Source: Streptomyces lilacinus (GTDB lineage: Bacteria; Actinomycetota; Actinomycetes; Streptomycetales; Streptomycetaceae). Taken from it: DNA of 9,413 nt. The position numbers were made by a program, and so were the translations under genes. Below the pieces are notes generated by a model. That model was not told where the DNA came from, did no database searches, and was given only the letters and a program-made list of their open reading frames with translations. Shown piece after piece: positions 1 through 7,035 of this stretch; within the stretch, counting starts at the first letter, position 1, and every line of letters begins with the position of its first letter. The stretch spans positions 23,800 to 33,212 of the forward strand of contig KL569404.1 of NCBI GenBank assembly GCA_000715685.1, in the 5' to 3' direction.

Positions 1-439
1 GGGCCAGCCGTTGCCGCTGGCCGCCGGACAGCGAGCGTCCGCGCTCGGTGATCCGGGCCCGCATCGGGTCGCCGGAGGCGTCCGGCGAGGCCTGGGCCAG
101 CGAGTCCAGCACGTCGCCGCACTGCGCCGCCGTCAGGGCCGCCTCGGCCGGCACGGCCCCCGAGGACGGGACGTCCAGCAGCTCCGCGAGCGTGCCCGAC
201 AGCAGCACCGGGTCCTTGTCCTGCACGAGCACCGCCGCGCGGGCGGCCTCCAGCGGCACCTCGTCCAGCGCCACCCCGCCCAGCAGCGCCGAGGGCACCT
301 CGCCGACGCCCTCGGCGGCGTGCCCGCCGAGCCGGTCGGCCAGCCGCCCGGCCGCGTCCGGATCGCCGCACACCACGGCGGTCAGTTCGCTGGCCGGGGC
401 GAGCAGCCCGCTCGCCGGGTCGTACAGATCGCCCTCGAG
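1..439 (-). CDS. ABC exporter half, ATPase-domain part (partial, degenerate Walker A)
   Basis: Read from 439 down to 1, this frame gives 146 residues of an ABC ATPase domain and runs off the left edge. It continues the membrane domain at 467-1461 but lies in a different frame because the adapter at 440-466 replaced an unknown number of bases. A complete signature motif LSGGQRQRLA sits at the very edge (about bases 1-35), and a Q-loop-like VLVQDKDPVLLSGTL lies before it. Where Walker A should be, the protein reads AVVCGDPDAAGRLADRLGG, without the GxxGxGK[S/T] pattern and without the lysine, so this site is probably weak or dead for ATP hydrolysis. Such a half normally pairs with a competent partner half; the partner would be expected beyond the left edge (inference). 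Walker B and the H-loop lie outside the window. The family is certain; the substrate is unknown. Confidence 0.85.
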
Positions 440-466
440 CTGTCTCTTATACACTATAAGAGACAG
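440..466. other. Tn5/Nextera adapter chimera (sequencing artefact)
   Basis: The 27 bases are CTGTCTCTTATACAC followed by TATAAGAGACAG. These are 15 bases of the Tn5 mosaic end and 12 bases of its reverse complement, fused head to head. The same sequence appears complete at 9380-9398. The flanks 431-439 (gccctcgag) and 467-475 (gtgcgctcc) differ, so there is no 9-bp Tn5 target duplication and no transposon body. Two library fragments, each ending in adapter, were joined through the near-palindromic adapter. The insert introduces a stop (TAG after CTC TTA on the minus strand) into the ABC exporter gene. Confidence 0.95.
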
Positions 467-1461
467 GTGCGCTCCAGGCCAAGGACCTTGACGGCACGCT
501 GCGCGGACGGCCGGGAGAATGAGTAGGCTTGGGCAATCTCTTCGAAGTGCCGCAGCGGGAAGAGCAGGAAGGTGACCACGCCGTAGACGGTCACCAACTC
601 GCCGACCCCGATCCGGCCGTCCCGGGCCAGCGCGACGCCGTACCAGACCACCGCGATCAGCAGCAGCCCCGGCAGCACCACCTGCACCGCCGCGATCAGC
701 GCCCACATCCGGGCGCTGCGCACGGCCGCCGTGCGCACCTCCTGCGAGGCGCGGCGGTAGCGCTCCAGGAACAGCTCCTCGCCGCCGATGCCGCGCAGCA
801 CCCGCAACCCGGCCACCGTGTCCGACGCCAGCTCGGTGGCCCGTCCGGCCTTCTCGCGCTGCGCGTCCGCCCGTTTGGTGGCGGGCGGCAGCAGCGGAAG
901 GACGGCGAGCGCCAGCACGGGCACGCCGATCGCCACCACCACGCCCAGCGCGGGCTGACAGACGATCAGGACCACGGAGACCACCACCGTGGTGAACGCG
1001 GCGGACGCGAAACGCGAGAAGGACTCGACGAACCAGCCGATTTTCTCGACGTCGCCCGTCGACACCGCCACCACTTCGCCCGCCGCGACCCGCTGGGTCA
1101 GCGCAGCCCCCAACTCGGCCGTCTTGCGGGCCAGCAACTGCTGCACCCGCGCCGCGGCCGTGATCCAGTTGGTGACCGCGACGCGGTGCAGCATCGTGTC
1201 GCCGAGGGCGGTCAGCGCGCCGAGCAGCAGCATCAGGCCACCGGCCCACGCCAGCCCGCTGCCCGACCCGTCCACGACGGCCTGCACCGCGAGGCCCACG
1301 GCCAGCGGGAACGAGGCCACCGCCGCCATGTGGACGACACCCCAGAACACCGCCTTCAGCTGGCCGCCGAGCTGATTCCGCCCCAGCCAGAGCAGGAAGC
1401 GGCCGCCTGACCGGACGTCCGGTCGGCCGGGATCGGCATAAGGAAGATCGCGAATCTGCAT
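467..1461 (-). CDS. ABC exporter half, transmembrane domain (5' part of the interrupted gene)
   Basis: The first 331 residues of a TMD-ATPase fusion exporter start at the ATG at 1461 (MQIRDLPYADPG). The pre-membrane region contains FLLWLGRNQLGGQLKAVFWG, as expected at the cytosolic entry of the first helix. Hydrophobic helices follow at roughly residues 40-65, 73-92, 155-195, 250-280 and 288-308. The charged stretch between them contains the coupling-helix type sequence ASDTVAGLRVLRGIGGEELF. The domain ends in RPSAQRAVKVLGLER, the usual link to the ATPase domain. The next codons come from adapter and stop artificially at 454. Homologous architecture predicts that a short linker is missing before the ATPase part at 439; to keep both frames, the missing length should be 1 modulo 3. 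There is no strong Shine-Dalgarno. The gene is divergent from the glycosidase gene. Substrate unknown. Confidence 0.9.
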
Positions 1462-1618
1462 GACATCCCGGTTCGCAGCGCAGGGGTGGGGGCTGTGCCA
1501 GGCTCCCCGTACGCCGGTGTCCGCTTCAACTGGTTTTCCGCGCCCGGGAAGTCGAACGACCCGATCAGGCCAGACCGCTACTGGTGCGCCGCGCGACGAC
1601 GCGCTTCACTCCTGCCCC
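1462..1618. promoter_or_regulatory. divergent intergenic region
   Basis: These 157 bases separate the divergent starts of the ABC exporter and the glycosidase, so promoters for both are expected here. I could not find a convincing -35/-10 pair on either strand, nor a clear Shine-Dalgarno before either start. No ORF in it is supported. Confidence 0.35.
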
Positions 1619-3250
1619 ATGAGACGACTGCCTCCCGTCATCAGACGGCTCCTCGTCGTACTGTGCGCCGCGACCACGGGCCTGCTGCTGGGCATCGCCC
1701 CGGCCGGCGCCGCGCCCGTCGAGTTCGGCACCGACTGGCACGACCCCGTCACCGCCGGCCCGCCGATCCCCACCCCCGGCACGACCTCCTGCACCGTCAC
1801 CGTCGCCGAGACCGAGTTCCGCGACTACACCCCCTACAAGGGCGATTACGCACCCCCCGAGCGCTGCGGCACCCGCTGGAACAAGGTCGTCCTGCGGCTC
1901 GAGGGAGCGGTGGCCGGGCGGCAGTACGACCGCCTCGGCTACCTCCGCATAGGCGGCGTCGAGGTGTTGCGCACCTCGACCCCCGAACCCTCGCCCGAGG
2001 GCATCACCTGGAACGTCGAGAAGGACGTCACCCGCTACGCCGCCACCCTGCGCAGCCGGCAGCCCGTCGAGATGCTCATCGGCAACCTCGTCAACGAGAC
2101 GTACACCGGGGTGATCAAGGTCAAGGCGACCCTGACCTTCCACCGCGCCGAGGGGCGCGTACCGCCCGCCGCCGCCCCGGACAAGGTCCTCACCCTGGAC
2201 GGCGCGCACACCGCGGGCGCGGCGTACGAGGGCACGATCACCGCACCGCGCAACAGCGAGCGGATCGTCGCCGAGGTGTACGCCACCGGCTCGGGCGGCG
2301 GCTGCGAGGAGTTCTGGTACCTCACGGTGCCCGACGCCGTGCCCTACTCGTGCAAGGCCAAGGACGGCCCCTACCGCGAGGTGAAGGTCTCGGTCGACGG
2401 ACGGCTCGCCGGCATCGCCGCGCCCTTCCCGACCGTCTGGACCGGTGGCTGGTCGAACCCCTTCCTGTGGTACGTGATCCCCGGCCCCCGCGCCTTCGAC
2501 GTCCGGCCGCTGGAGTACGACCTCACGCCTTTCGCCGGGCAGCTGAACGACGGCCGGCCGCACACGATCTCCGTCTCCGTCGCCGGCCTCCCCGAGGGGC
2601 AGAGCGGCTGGAGCACCCCCACCAACGTGCTGGTGTGGCAGGACACCGCGTCGACCCGCGTCACCGGCGCGCTCACCGTGCACAAGGAGGGCGACCCCAC
2701 CAACGCCAACGCGTACGCACCGGGCGCCGAACACCGGCTCACCTCCCGGGGCGGCCACTCCCTGACCGTCGCGGGCTACCTCGACACCTCGCACGGCAGG
2801 ATCACCACCACTGTCGCCCGTGAGGTCGCCGGGACGTCGACGCACCGCTGGACGGAGGGGGAGTCCAAGGACGCGCTGAAGGCCCGCTGGACCGACGACG
2901 AGACGGTCACCACCACCGGCCGCGGACCCGCGGCGGCGACCGGCGCGCACCGCGTCTACACGATGGACGGCGAGATCTCGATCGGCGCCGGGGACCGCCT
3001 GCGCACCGTGATGACCATGGGCGACCGGGCGGACAGCGTCACCCTGCGCGGCGGTGAACGGATCGGCTGGTCCCGGCTGGACGACACCTACACGGGCGAC
3101 GCCGCGTACAACCAGAACGTGCCGCGGGACCGGCGCCACGCCACGGGCGTCTCCCGCGAGCGCTACCGCCTGTACGGGCCCGGCACGTGCTACGACCGCA
3201 CCCTGGCCACCGCCCAGGGCGAGCTGACGGAGGATCGGCGCGTCTGCTGA
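1619..3250 (+). CDS. secreted peptide-N4-(N-acetyl-beta-glucosaminyl)asparagine amidase A-like protein (PNGase A family)
   Basis: 543 residues. PNGase A enzymes cut the bond between Asn and the first GlcNAc of N-glycans. Residues 1 to about 31 form a Sec-type signal peptide: positive start MRRLPPVIRR, a hydrophobic core, then APAGA before the likely cut. No lipobox precedes Cys16. Family hallmarks include PYKGDYAPP...C..W near residue 75, KVVLRLEGAVAGRQYDRLGY, the glycine/Cys-rich stretch ending EEFWY (residues 230-234), PFPTVWTGGWSNPFLW and YDLTPFAGQLNDGRPHT. The mature part has six cysteines, an even number suited to disulfides outside the cell. The frame is open upstream to 1460, but only the ATG at 1619 puts the signal peptide at the N-terminus, so I chose it despite weak ribosome-binding sequence. 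The gene converges on the MarR gene. Bacterial members are poorly characterised, so N-glycan release is inferred from the family. Confidence 0.88.
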   Translation: MRRLPPVIRRLLVVLCAATTGLLLGIAPAGAAPVEFGTDWHDPVTAGPPIPTPGTTSCTVTVAETEFRDYTPYKGDYAPPERCGTRWNKVVLRLEGAVAGRQYDRLGYLRIGGVEVLRTSTPEPSPEGITWNVEKDVTRYAATLRSRQPVEMLIGNLVNETYTGVIKVKATLTFHRAEGRVPPAAAPDKVLTLDGAHTAGAAYEGTITAPRNSERIVAEVYATGSGGGCEEFWYLTVPDAVPYSCKAKDGPYREVKVSVDGRLAGIAAPFPTVWTGGWSNPFLWYVIPGPRAFDVRPLEYDLTPFAGQLNDGRPHTISVSVAGLPEGQSGWSTPTNVLVWQDTASTRVTGALTVHKEGDPTNANAYAPGAEHRLTSRGGHSLTVAGYLDTSHGRITTTVAREVAGTSTHRWTEGESKDALKARWTDDETVTTTGRGPAAATGAHRVYTMDGEISIGAGDRLRTVMTMGDRADSVTLRGGERIGWSRLDDTYTGDAAYNQNVPRDRRHATGVSRERYRLYGPGTCYDRTLATAQGELTEDRRVC

Positions 3251-3279
3251 GGGAGGCCGGGCGCGGGCCGCGGCCTCCC
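3251..3279. terminator. bidirectional hairpin terminator
   Basis: Arms GGGAGGCCG (3251-3259) and CGGCCTCCC (3271-3279) form a 9-bp GC stem with an 11-base loop. It begins directly after the glycosidase stop and lies four bases beyond the stop of the convergent MarR gene. There is no U-tract, as is common in Streptomyces terminators. Confidence 0.7.
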
Positions 3280-3283
3280 GGGA

Positions 3284-3733
3284 TCAGGGGGTGCCGCGGC
3301 CCACGACCGGGCCTGAGAGCAGCTCGGCCAGCAGATCGCCCAGCACCTCCCGCTGCTCCGCGCTGAGCGGCGCCAGGATGTCCTCCACCGCGGCGCGGCG
3401 GGCGTCGCGCAGCTCGCGCAGCGTCGAACGGCCCTGGTCGGTGAGCTCTATGCGGATCACCCGGCGGTTGGACTGGTCCGGCACGCGGCGCAGCGCGCCG
3501 TTGGCCTCCAGGGCGTCGACCAGCGTGGTGACCGCCCGGGGGACGACCTCCAGGTGCTGGGCGAGGTCCGCCATCCGGGGCGGCGCCTCGTAGTGCGCCA
3601 CGGTGCGCAGCAGCCGCGACTGGGCGGGCGTGATGCCGACCGGATCCAGATAGCGCTTCTGGGCGCGGTGGAGCCTGCGGGTCAGCCTCAGCAGCTGCTC
3701 GGCGAGCTGGCCGGACGTGTCGGGGGCCGTCAT
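3284..3733 (-). CDS. MarR-family transcriptional regulator
   Basis: 149 residues, normal for MarR proteins, which bind palindromic DNA as dimers and often let go on binding a small molecule. The N-terminal helix (QLAEQLLRLTRRLHRAQKRYLDP) and C-terminal helices (from about residue 106) would form the dimer interface. The winged helix-turn-helix spans about residues 34-105: ITPAQSRLLRTVAHYE, then MADLAQHLEVVPRAVTTLVDALEANG as the DNA-reading part, and the wing DQSNRRVIRIELTDQG. The start is the ATG at 3733. A GGAGG sequence lies about 20 bases upstream, too far for normal use, so initiation may be SD-independent. The gene is divergent from the ABC exporter at 3872, and the gap holds a TGTTACC/GGTAACA dyad. 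That arrangement suggests it represses both itself and the exporter. The ligand cannot be read from sequence. Confidence 0.92.
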   Translation of the reverse strand: MTAPDTSGQLAEQLLRLTRRLHRAQKRYLDPVGITPAQSRLLRTVAHYEAPPRMADLAQHLEVVPRAVTTLVDALEANGALRRVPDQSNRRVIRIELTDQGRSTLRELRDARRAAVEDILAPLSAEQREVLGDLLAELLSGPVVGRGTP

Positions 3734-3740
3734 GATCGCA

Positions 3741-3778
3741 TGTTACCAGGAGGCCCTCCATTGTGAGTATAGGTAACA
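3741..3778. promoter_or_regulatory. candidate MarR operator (TGTTACC ... GGTAACA dyad)
   Basis: Perfect 7-bp inverted arms at 3741-3747 and 3772-3778, 31 bp centre to centre (about three helical turns). One arm lies in the marR leader, the other in the spacer of the exporter promoter. Inside is a second dyad, GGAGG-C-CCTCC (3749-3759). Position suits repression of both genes. Assignment to this MarR is inference. Confidence 0.5.
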
Positions 3779-3790
3779 GTGAGCTATGCT
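3761..3790 (+). promoter_or_regulatory. candidate promoter of the ABC exporter gene
   Basis: TTGTGA (3761-3766) and TATGCT (3785-3790) are separated by 18 bases, a plausible sigma-70/HrdB-type promoter. Transcription would start near 3797, giving a leader of about 75 bases. The GGTAACA arm lies between the two boxes. Confidence 0.5.
3766..3771 (-). promoter_or_regulatory. candidate -10 box of the marR gene
   Basis: The minus strand reads TATACT, a good -10 match. It would start transcription about 26 bases before the marR ATG. No clear -35 lies at the right distance. The box overlaps the -35 of the opposing promoter, so the two genes share a back-to-back control region. Confidence 0.4.
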
Positions 3791-3807
3791 CTCTTCAGTG
3801 TCGGTGC

Positions 3808-3819
3808 GATGGCGCCATC
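3808..3819. repeat. 12-bp perfect palindrome in the exporter leader
   Basis: GATGGCGCCATC is its own reverse complement and lies between the predicted transcription start and the start codon of the ABC exporter. The flanking GCGATG (3806-3811) and CATCGC (3827-3832) could form an alternative hairpin. It may be a second regulator site or only a chance palindrome. Confidence 0.3.
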
Positions 3820-3871
3820 CCGGCGTCATCGCGCTCTCCGCCTTCCGGATCCGACTTCGCTGAAGGAGCCC

Positions 3872-5668
3872 ATGCCTCACGACGAACTGGACTGGACACC
3901 ACCGCCCGCAGACCCGGAGCGGCCCGCGCAGGTGCGGCGCATCCTCCGCCTCTTCCGTCCCTACCGCGCCCGGCTCGGGCTCGTCGGGCTGCTCGTCGCC
4001 GCCTCGTCCCTCGTCGCGGTCGCCTCGCCGTTCCTGCTGCGCGAGGTCCTCGACGTCGCCATCCCCCAGGGGCGCACCGGCCTGCTGAGCCTGCTCGCCC
4101 TCGGAATGATCGCCGCCGCCGTGATCAGCAGCGTCTTCGGCGTGCTGCAGACCCTGATATCCACCACCGTCGGCCAGCGGGTGATGCACGACCTGCGCAC
4201 GGCCGTCTACGACCGGCTGCAGAGCATGCCGCTCGCCTTCTTCACCCGCACCCGCACCGGCGAGGTGCAGTCCCGCATCGCCAACGACATCGGTGGCATG
4301 CAGGCCACCGTGACCTCCACCGCCACCTCGCTGGTCTCCAACCTCACCAGCGTCATCGCCACGATCGTCGCCATGGTGGCGCTCGACTGGCGGCTGACGG
4401 CAGTGTCCCTGCTCCTGCTGCCGGTGTTCGTCTGGATAGGCCACCGCGTGGGCGGCGAGCGCAAGAAGATCACGGCCCAGCGGCAGACGCAGATGGCCTC
4501 CATGGCCGCCATGGTCACCGAGTCGCTGTCCGTCAGCGGCATCCTGCTGGGTCGCACCATGGGCCGCGCCGACTCCCTGACCAAGGCGTTCGCCGCGGAG
4601 TCCGAGCGGCTCGTCGACCTCGAGGTGCGCACCAACATGGCAGGCCGCTGGCGCATGTCCACCATCGGCGTCGTCATGGCCGCCATGCCCGCCCTGATCT
4701 ACTGGGCCGCCGGCCTCGCGCTGCAGATGGGCGGCCCGGACATCTCCCTCGGCACCCTCGTGGCCTTCGTCTCCCTCCAGCAGGGCCTCTTCCGGCCCAC
4801 GGTCGGCCTGCTCTCCACCGGCGTGCAGATGCAGACCTCCCTCGCGCTCTTCCAGCGCATCTTCGAATACCTCGACCTGCCGACCGAGATCAGCGAGCCC
4901 GAGCACCCCGTGCGCCTGGAGAAGATCCGCGGCGACGTCCGCTTCGAGAACGTCTCCTTCTCCTACGACCCCACGAGCACCGCCCTCAGCGGCATCGACC
5001 TGGACATCCCGGCCGGCGGCAGCCTCGCCGTCGTCGGACCCACGGGATCCGGCAAGAGCACCCTGAGCTATCTCCTGCCCCGGCTCTACGACGTCACCGG
5101 CGGCCGCGTCCTCCTCGACGGGGTCGACGTCCGCGACCTCGACTTCGACACCCTCGCCCGGGCCGTCGGGGTGGTCTCGCAGGAGACCTACCTCTTCCAC
5201 GCCTCCGTCGCGGACAACCTCCGCTTCGCCAAGCCCGATGCGACCGACGAGGAGATCAGGGCCGCCGCCGAGGCGGCCCAGATCCACGACTACATCGCCG
5301 CCCTGCCCGAGGGCTACGACACCCTCGTCGGCGAGCGCGGCTACCGCTTCTCGGGCGGCGAGAAACAGCGCCTCGCCATCGCCCGCACCATCCTGCGGGA
5401 CCCGCCCGTCCTCATCATGGACGAGGCGACCAGCGCGCTCGACACCCGTACCGAGCACGCCGTCCAGCAGGCCATCGACACCCTCTCCGCGGGCCGTACG
5501 ACGATCACCATCGCCCACCGGCTCTCCACGATCCGCCACGCCGACCAGATCGTCGTCCTCGACAAGGGCCGCATCGCCGAGCGCGGCACCCACCGCGAAC
5601 TCCTCGCGGACGACGGGCACTACGCCGCGCTGGTGCGCCGCGACGTCCACCTCACGGCCAAGGTCTGA
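3872..5668 (+). CDS. ABC exporter half (fused membrane and ATPase domains), multidrug/lipid type
   Basis: 598 residues, the usual length of a half-transporter that works as a dimer in the membrane and pumps substrate outward using ATP. The membrane domain covers about residues 20-330 with helices such as LGLVGLLVAASSLVAVASPFLL and TIGVVMAAMPALIYWAAGLAL. All ATPase motifs are intact: Walker A GPTGSGKST (389-397), Q-loop VSQETYLF, signature FSGGE (493-497), Walker B VLIMDE with catalytic Glu (513-518), D-loop SALD and H-loop His549. With no competent-site defect, a homodimer is likely. The ATG at 3872 (MPHDELDW) was chosen because GAAGGAG lies just before it; an in-frame ATG at 3779 lies upstream of the predicted transcript start. 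The divergent MarR gene is the probable regulator. Drug export is a family-level guess; the substrate is unknown. Confidence 0.93.
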   Translation: MPHDELDWTPPPADPERPAQVRRILRLFRPYRARLGLVGLLVAASSLVAVASPFLLREVLDVAIPQGRTGLLSLLALGMIAAAVISSVFGVLQTLISTTVGQRVMHDLRTAVYDRLQSMPLAFFTRTRTGEVQSRIANDIGGMQATVTSTATSLVSNLTSVIATIVAMVALDWRLTAVSLLLLPVFVWIGHRVGGERKKITAQRQTQMASMAAMVTESLSVSGILLGRTMGRADSLTKAFAAESERLVDLEVRTNMAGRWRMSTIGVVMAAMPALIYWAAGLALQMGGPDISLGTLVAFVSLQQGLFRPTVGLLSTGVQMQTSLALFQRIFEYLDLPTEISEPEHPVRLEKIRGDVRFENVSFSYDPTSTALSGIDLDIPAGGSLAVVGPTGSGKSTLSYLLPRLYDVTGGRVLLDGVDVRDLDFDTLARAVGVVSQETYLFHASVADNLRFAKPDATDEEIRAAAEAAQIHDYIAALPEGYDTLVGERGYRFSGGEKQRLAIARTILRDPPVLIMDEATSALDTRTEHAVQQAIDTLSAGRTTITIAHRLSTIRHADQIVVLDKGRIAERGTHRELLADDGHYAALVRRDVHLTAKV

Positions 5669-5674
5669 CGGCGT

Positions 5675-5704
5675 CCCGACGGGCCGGGCGGCCGGCCCGT
5701 CGGG
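5675..5704. terminator. strong bidirectional hairpin terminator
   Basis: A perfect 13-bp stem (5675-5687 with 5692-5704; arm CCCGACGGGCCGG) and a GCGG loop. It lies six bases after the ABC exporter stop and 21 bases beyond the stop of the convergent SGNH gene, so it can end both transcripts. No U-tract. Confidence 0.85.
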
Positions 5705-5725
5705 CCCCGGTGCCACGGCCCCGGC

Positions 5726-6920
5726 TCACAGCGAGGCGAGGTCCACCGCCTCCGCCATGACGCGGTACCCCCCGTCGTTCGGGTGCTTGCGGTCCCCGGA
5801 GTCGTACGCCGGGGCGAGGGCCTCGGGGTCCTCCGCGGAGGCCAGAGCGGCCGCGAAGTCGGCGACCGCGTCGTACGTACCCGAGGTGCGGATCCACTCG
5901 TTGAGCGCGACGCGCTTCGCCTCCGCCCGCGCCGTGTGGTACTCCGCGCCCTTGAACGGCAGGATGGTCGCCCCGACGACCCTGATGCCGCGCGCGTGCG
6001 CCCGCTCGACCAGGTCCCGGTAGCCGGCCGTCAGTTCGGCGACCGACACGTCCGGGGCCGGCTTGTACGTCGGCAGGTCGATCTCGCTGAACCCGATGTC
6101 GTTCAGCCCCGCGAAGACGATCACCGACCGGACGCCGGGCTTGTCCAGCACGTCCCGCTCGAAGCGCGAGAGGGCCGACTCGCCGAACCACCGCGAGTCG
6201 TTGAGCACGAGGTTCCCGCCGATCCCCGCGTTGAGCACGGCCCAGGGCCTGTCTCTTATACGACAGTCCGGGTACCGGCGGTTGGCCCCCACGGTCGAAC
6301 CGAAGCCGTCGGTGATGGAGTCGCCGAACGCCACCACCGTCTCCCGGTCCGGGCCGTCCCCGCCCGTCAACTCCACGTCGGACAGGTAGTACCAGGAGTG
6401 CGTCCGCTCCGCGAAGCCCTCGCCACCGACGTCCCCCGTACGGTCGCCCGGTGCCCGGAAGCTGTCCGCGTACGCCTGGGCGTGGAAGGTCGCCGGCCCG
6501 GTCGGACCGGCGAAGTACAGCGTCACCGACACCGAGGCGAAGCGGTCCACCCGCAGCTCGGCCAGGTCGCTCACGACCTCGCCGCCCGCCGGGATCACCA
6601 CGGACGCCGCCCCGCCGAAGGTCACCTCGCGCAGCGTGCCCGGCCGGAGGGCGGCGCCCTCGCCGGCCAGCGCCACGCTCGCGGACGTCACGGCCAAGGG
6701 GGTTTCGCCGTAGCGGTTCGACAAACGGATGCGCGCCCCGGAACCACTGCCCGTCATCCGCACGACCTGCCAACCCGGTCTCCGCCCAGTTCTCCTCGAA
6801 GCCCTCGCTCGGCCGCTGCACCGGGGCGGACCAGCCCGCCGACCACCGCACCCGCGCGTCACCGTCGCCCGCCGCCCCGACACCTGCCGCGGTGACAACG
6901 TCCTGATCCTGAAGAGCCAT
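5726..6920 (-). CDS. SGNH/GDSL-family hydrolase (frameshifted and carrying adapter sequence)
   Basis: A GDSL esterase/lipase-like hydrolase with an N-terminal beta-rich domain common in actinomycete members. The start is the ATG at 6920 (MALQDQDVV), preceded by GAGGAAGG at good spacing. No signal peptide is visible. The first 50 or so residues, ending SEGFEENWAETG, are in one frame; from about 6770 homology continues in another frame as QVVRMTGSGSGARIRLSNRYG, so one base has been gained or lost at 6765-6778. Catalytic blocks follow: FGDSITDG with nucleophile Ser at 6317-6319, NAGIGGN (block II), AGLNDIG (block III) and SGDRKHPND with the Asp/His pair (bases 5783-5794). Between blocks I and II, six codons (CRIRDR) derive wholly or partly from adapter at 6249-6266 and probably replace a longer native helix. 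Substrate unknown; acyl or acetyl ester cleavage is likely. Confidence 0.85.
6249..6266. other. collapsed Tn5/Nextera adapter remnant (artefact)
   Basis: CTGTCTCTTATAC (6249-6261) matches the first 13 bases of the mosaic end. It is followed by GACAG (6262-6266), the last five bases of its reverse complement. It is thus a shorter version of the head-to-head join at 440-466. Flanks 6240-6248 (gcccagggc) and 6267-6275 (tccgggtac) share no 9-bp duplication. Genomic bases, a multiple of three given the frames on both sides, are probably missing here. Confidence 0.92.
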
Positions 6921-6929
6921 TGGCCGAGC

Positions 6930-6992
6930 CTTCCTCGTGTACGCGCGCGATCTGTGCGCTCGCGTGCTCCGCTGTTCGCGTGTTCGAGGAAG
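6930..6992 (-). promoter_or_regulatory. candidate hairpin covering the SGNH gene ribosome-binding site
   Basis: On the minus-strand transcript, CUUCCUCGAACACGCG (6992-6977) can pair with CGCGUACACGAGGAAG (6945-6930). This gives 8 bp, a 3x3 internal loop and 5 bp, closing a 31-base loop. The second arm contains the Shine-Dalgarno GAGGAAGG of the SGNH gene, whose ATG is at 6920. Pairing would hide the ribosome-binding site. Regulation is inferred, not shown. Confidence 0.4.
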
Positions 6993-7035
6993 AGCCTGCC
7001 GGTCGAAGATCACCGCAACCAGCCCCTCGCGCCGC

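Noticed and set aside
440..466. Real Tn5/IS50 insertion or footprint
   Set aside because: There is no transposon body or 9-bp target duplication, and the same adapter with 454 primer sequence ends the contig.
1460..1618. 53-residue N-terminal extension of the glycosidase
   Set aside because: It would bury the signal peptide inside the protein and begin on top of the divergent ABC gene's start; it looks non-coding.
1565..3139. 524-residue antisense open frame over the glycosidase
   Set aside because: It has low-complexity G/V/A/R composition and no domain; it mirrors a clear PNGase A-family gene.
3779..3871. 31-residue N-terminal extension of the ABC exporter
   Set aside because: No ribosome-binding site precedes the ATG at 3779, and the predicted transcript starts after it; the ATG at 3872 has GAAGGAG just upstream.
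3743..5716. 657-residue antisense open frame over the ABC exporter
   Set aside because: It is a shadow typical of high-GC DNA: rich in G, D, E, V and H, with no recognisable domain, opposite a complete ABC exporter.
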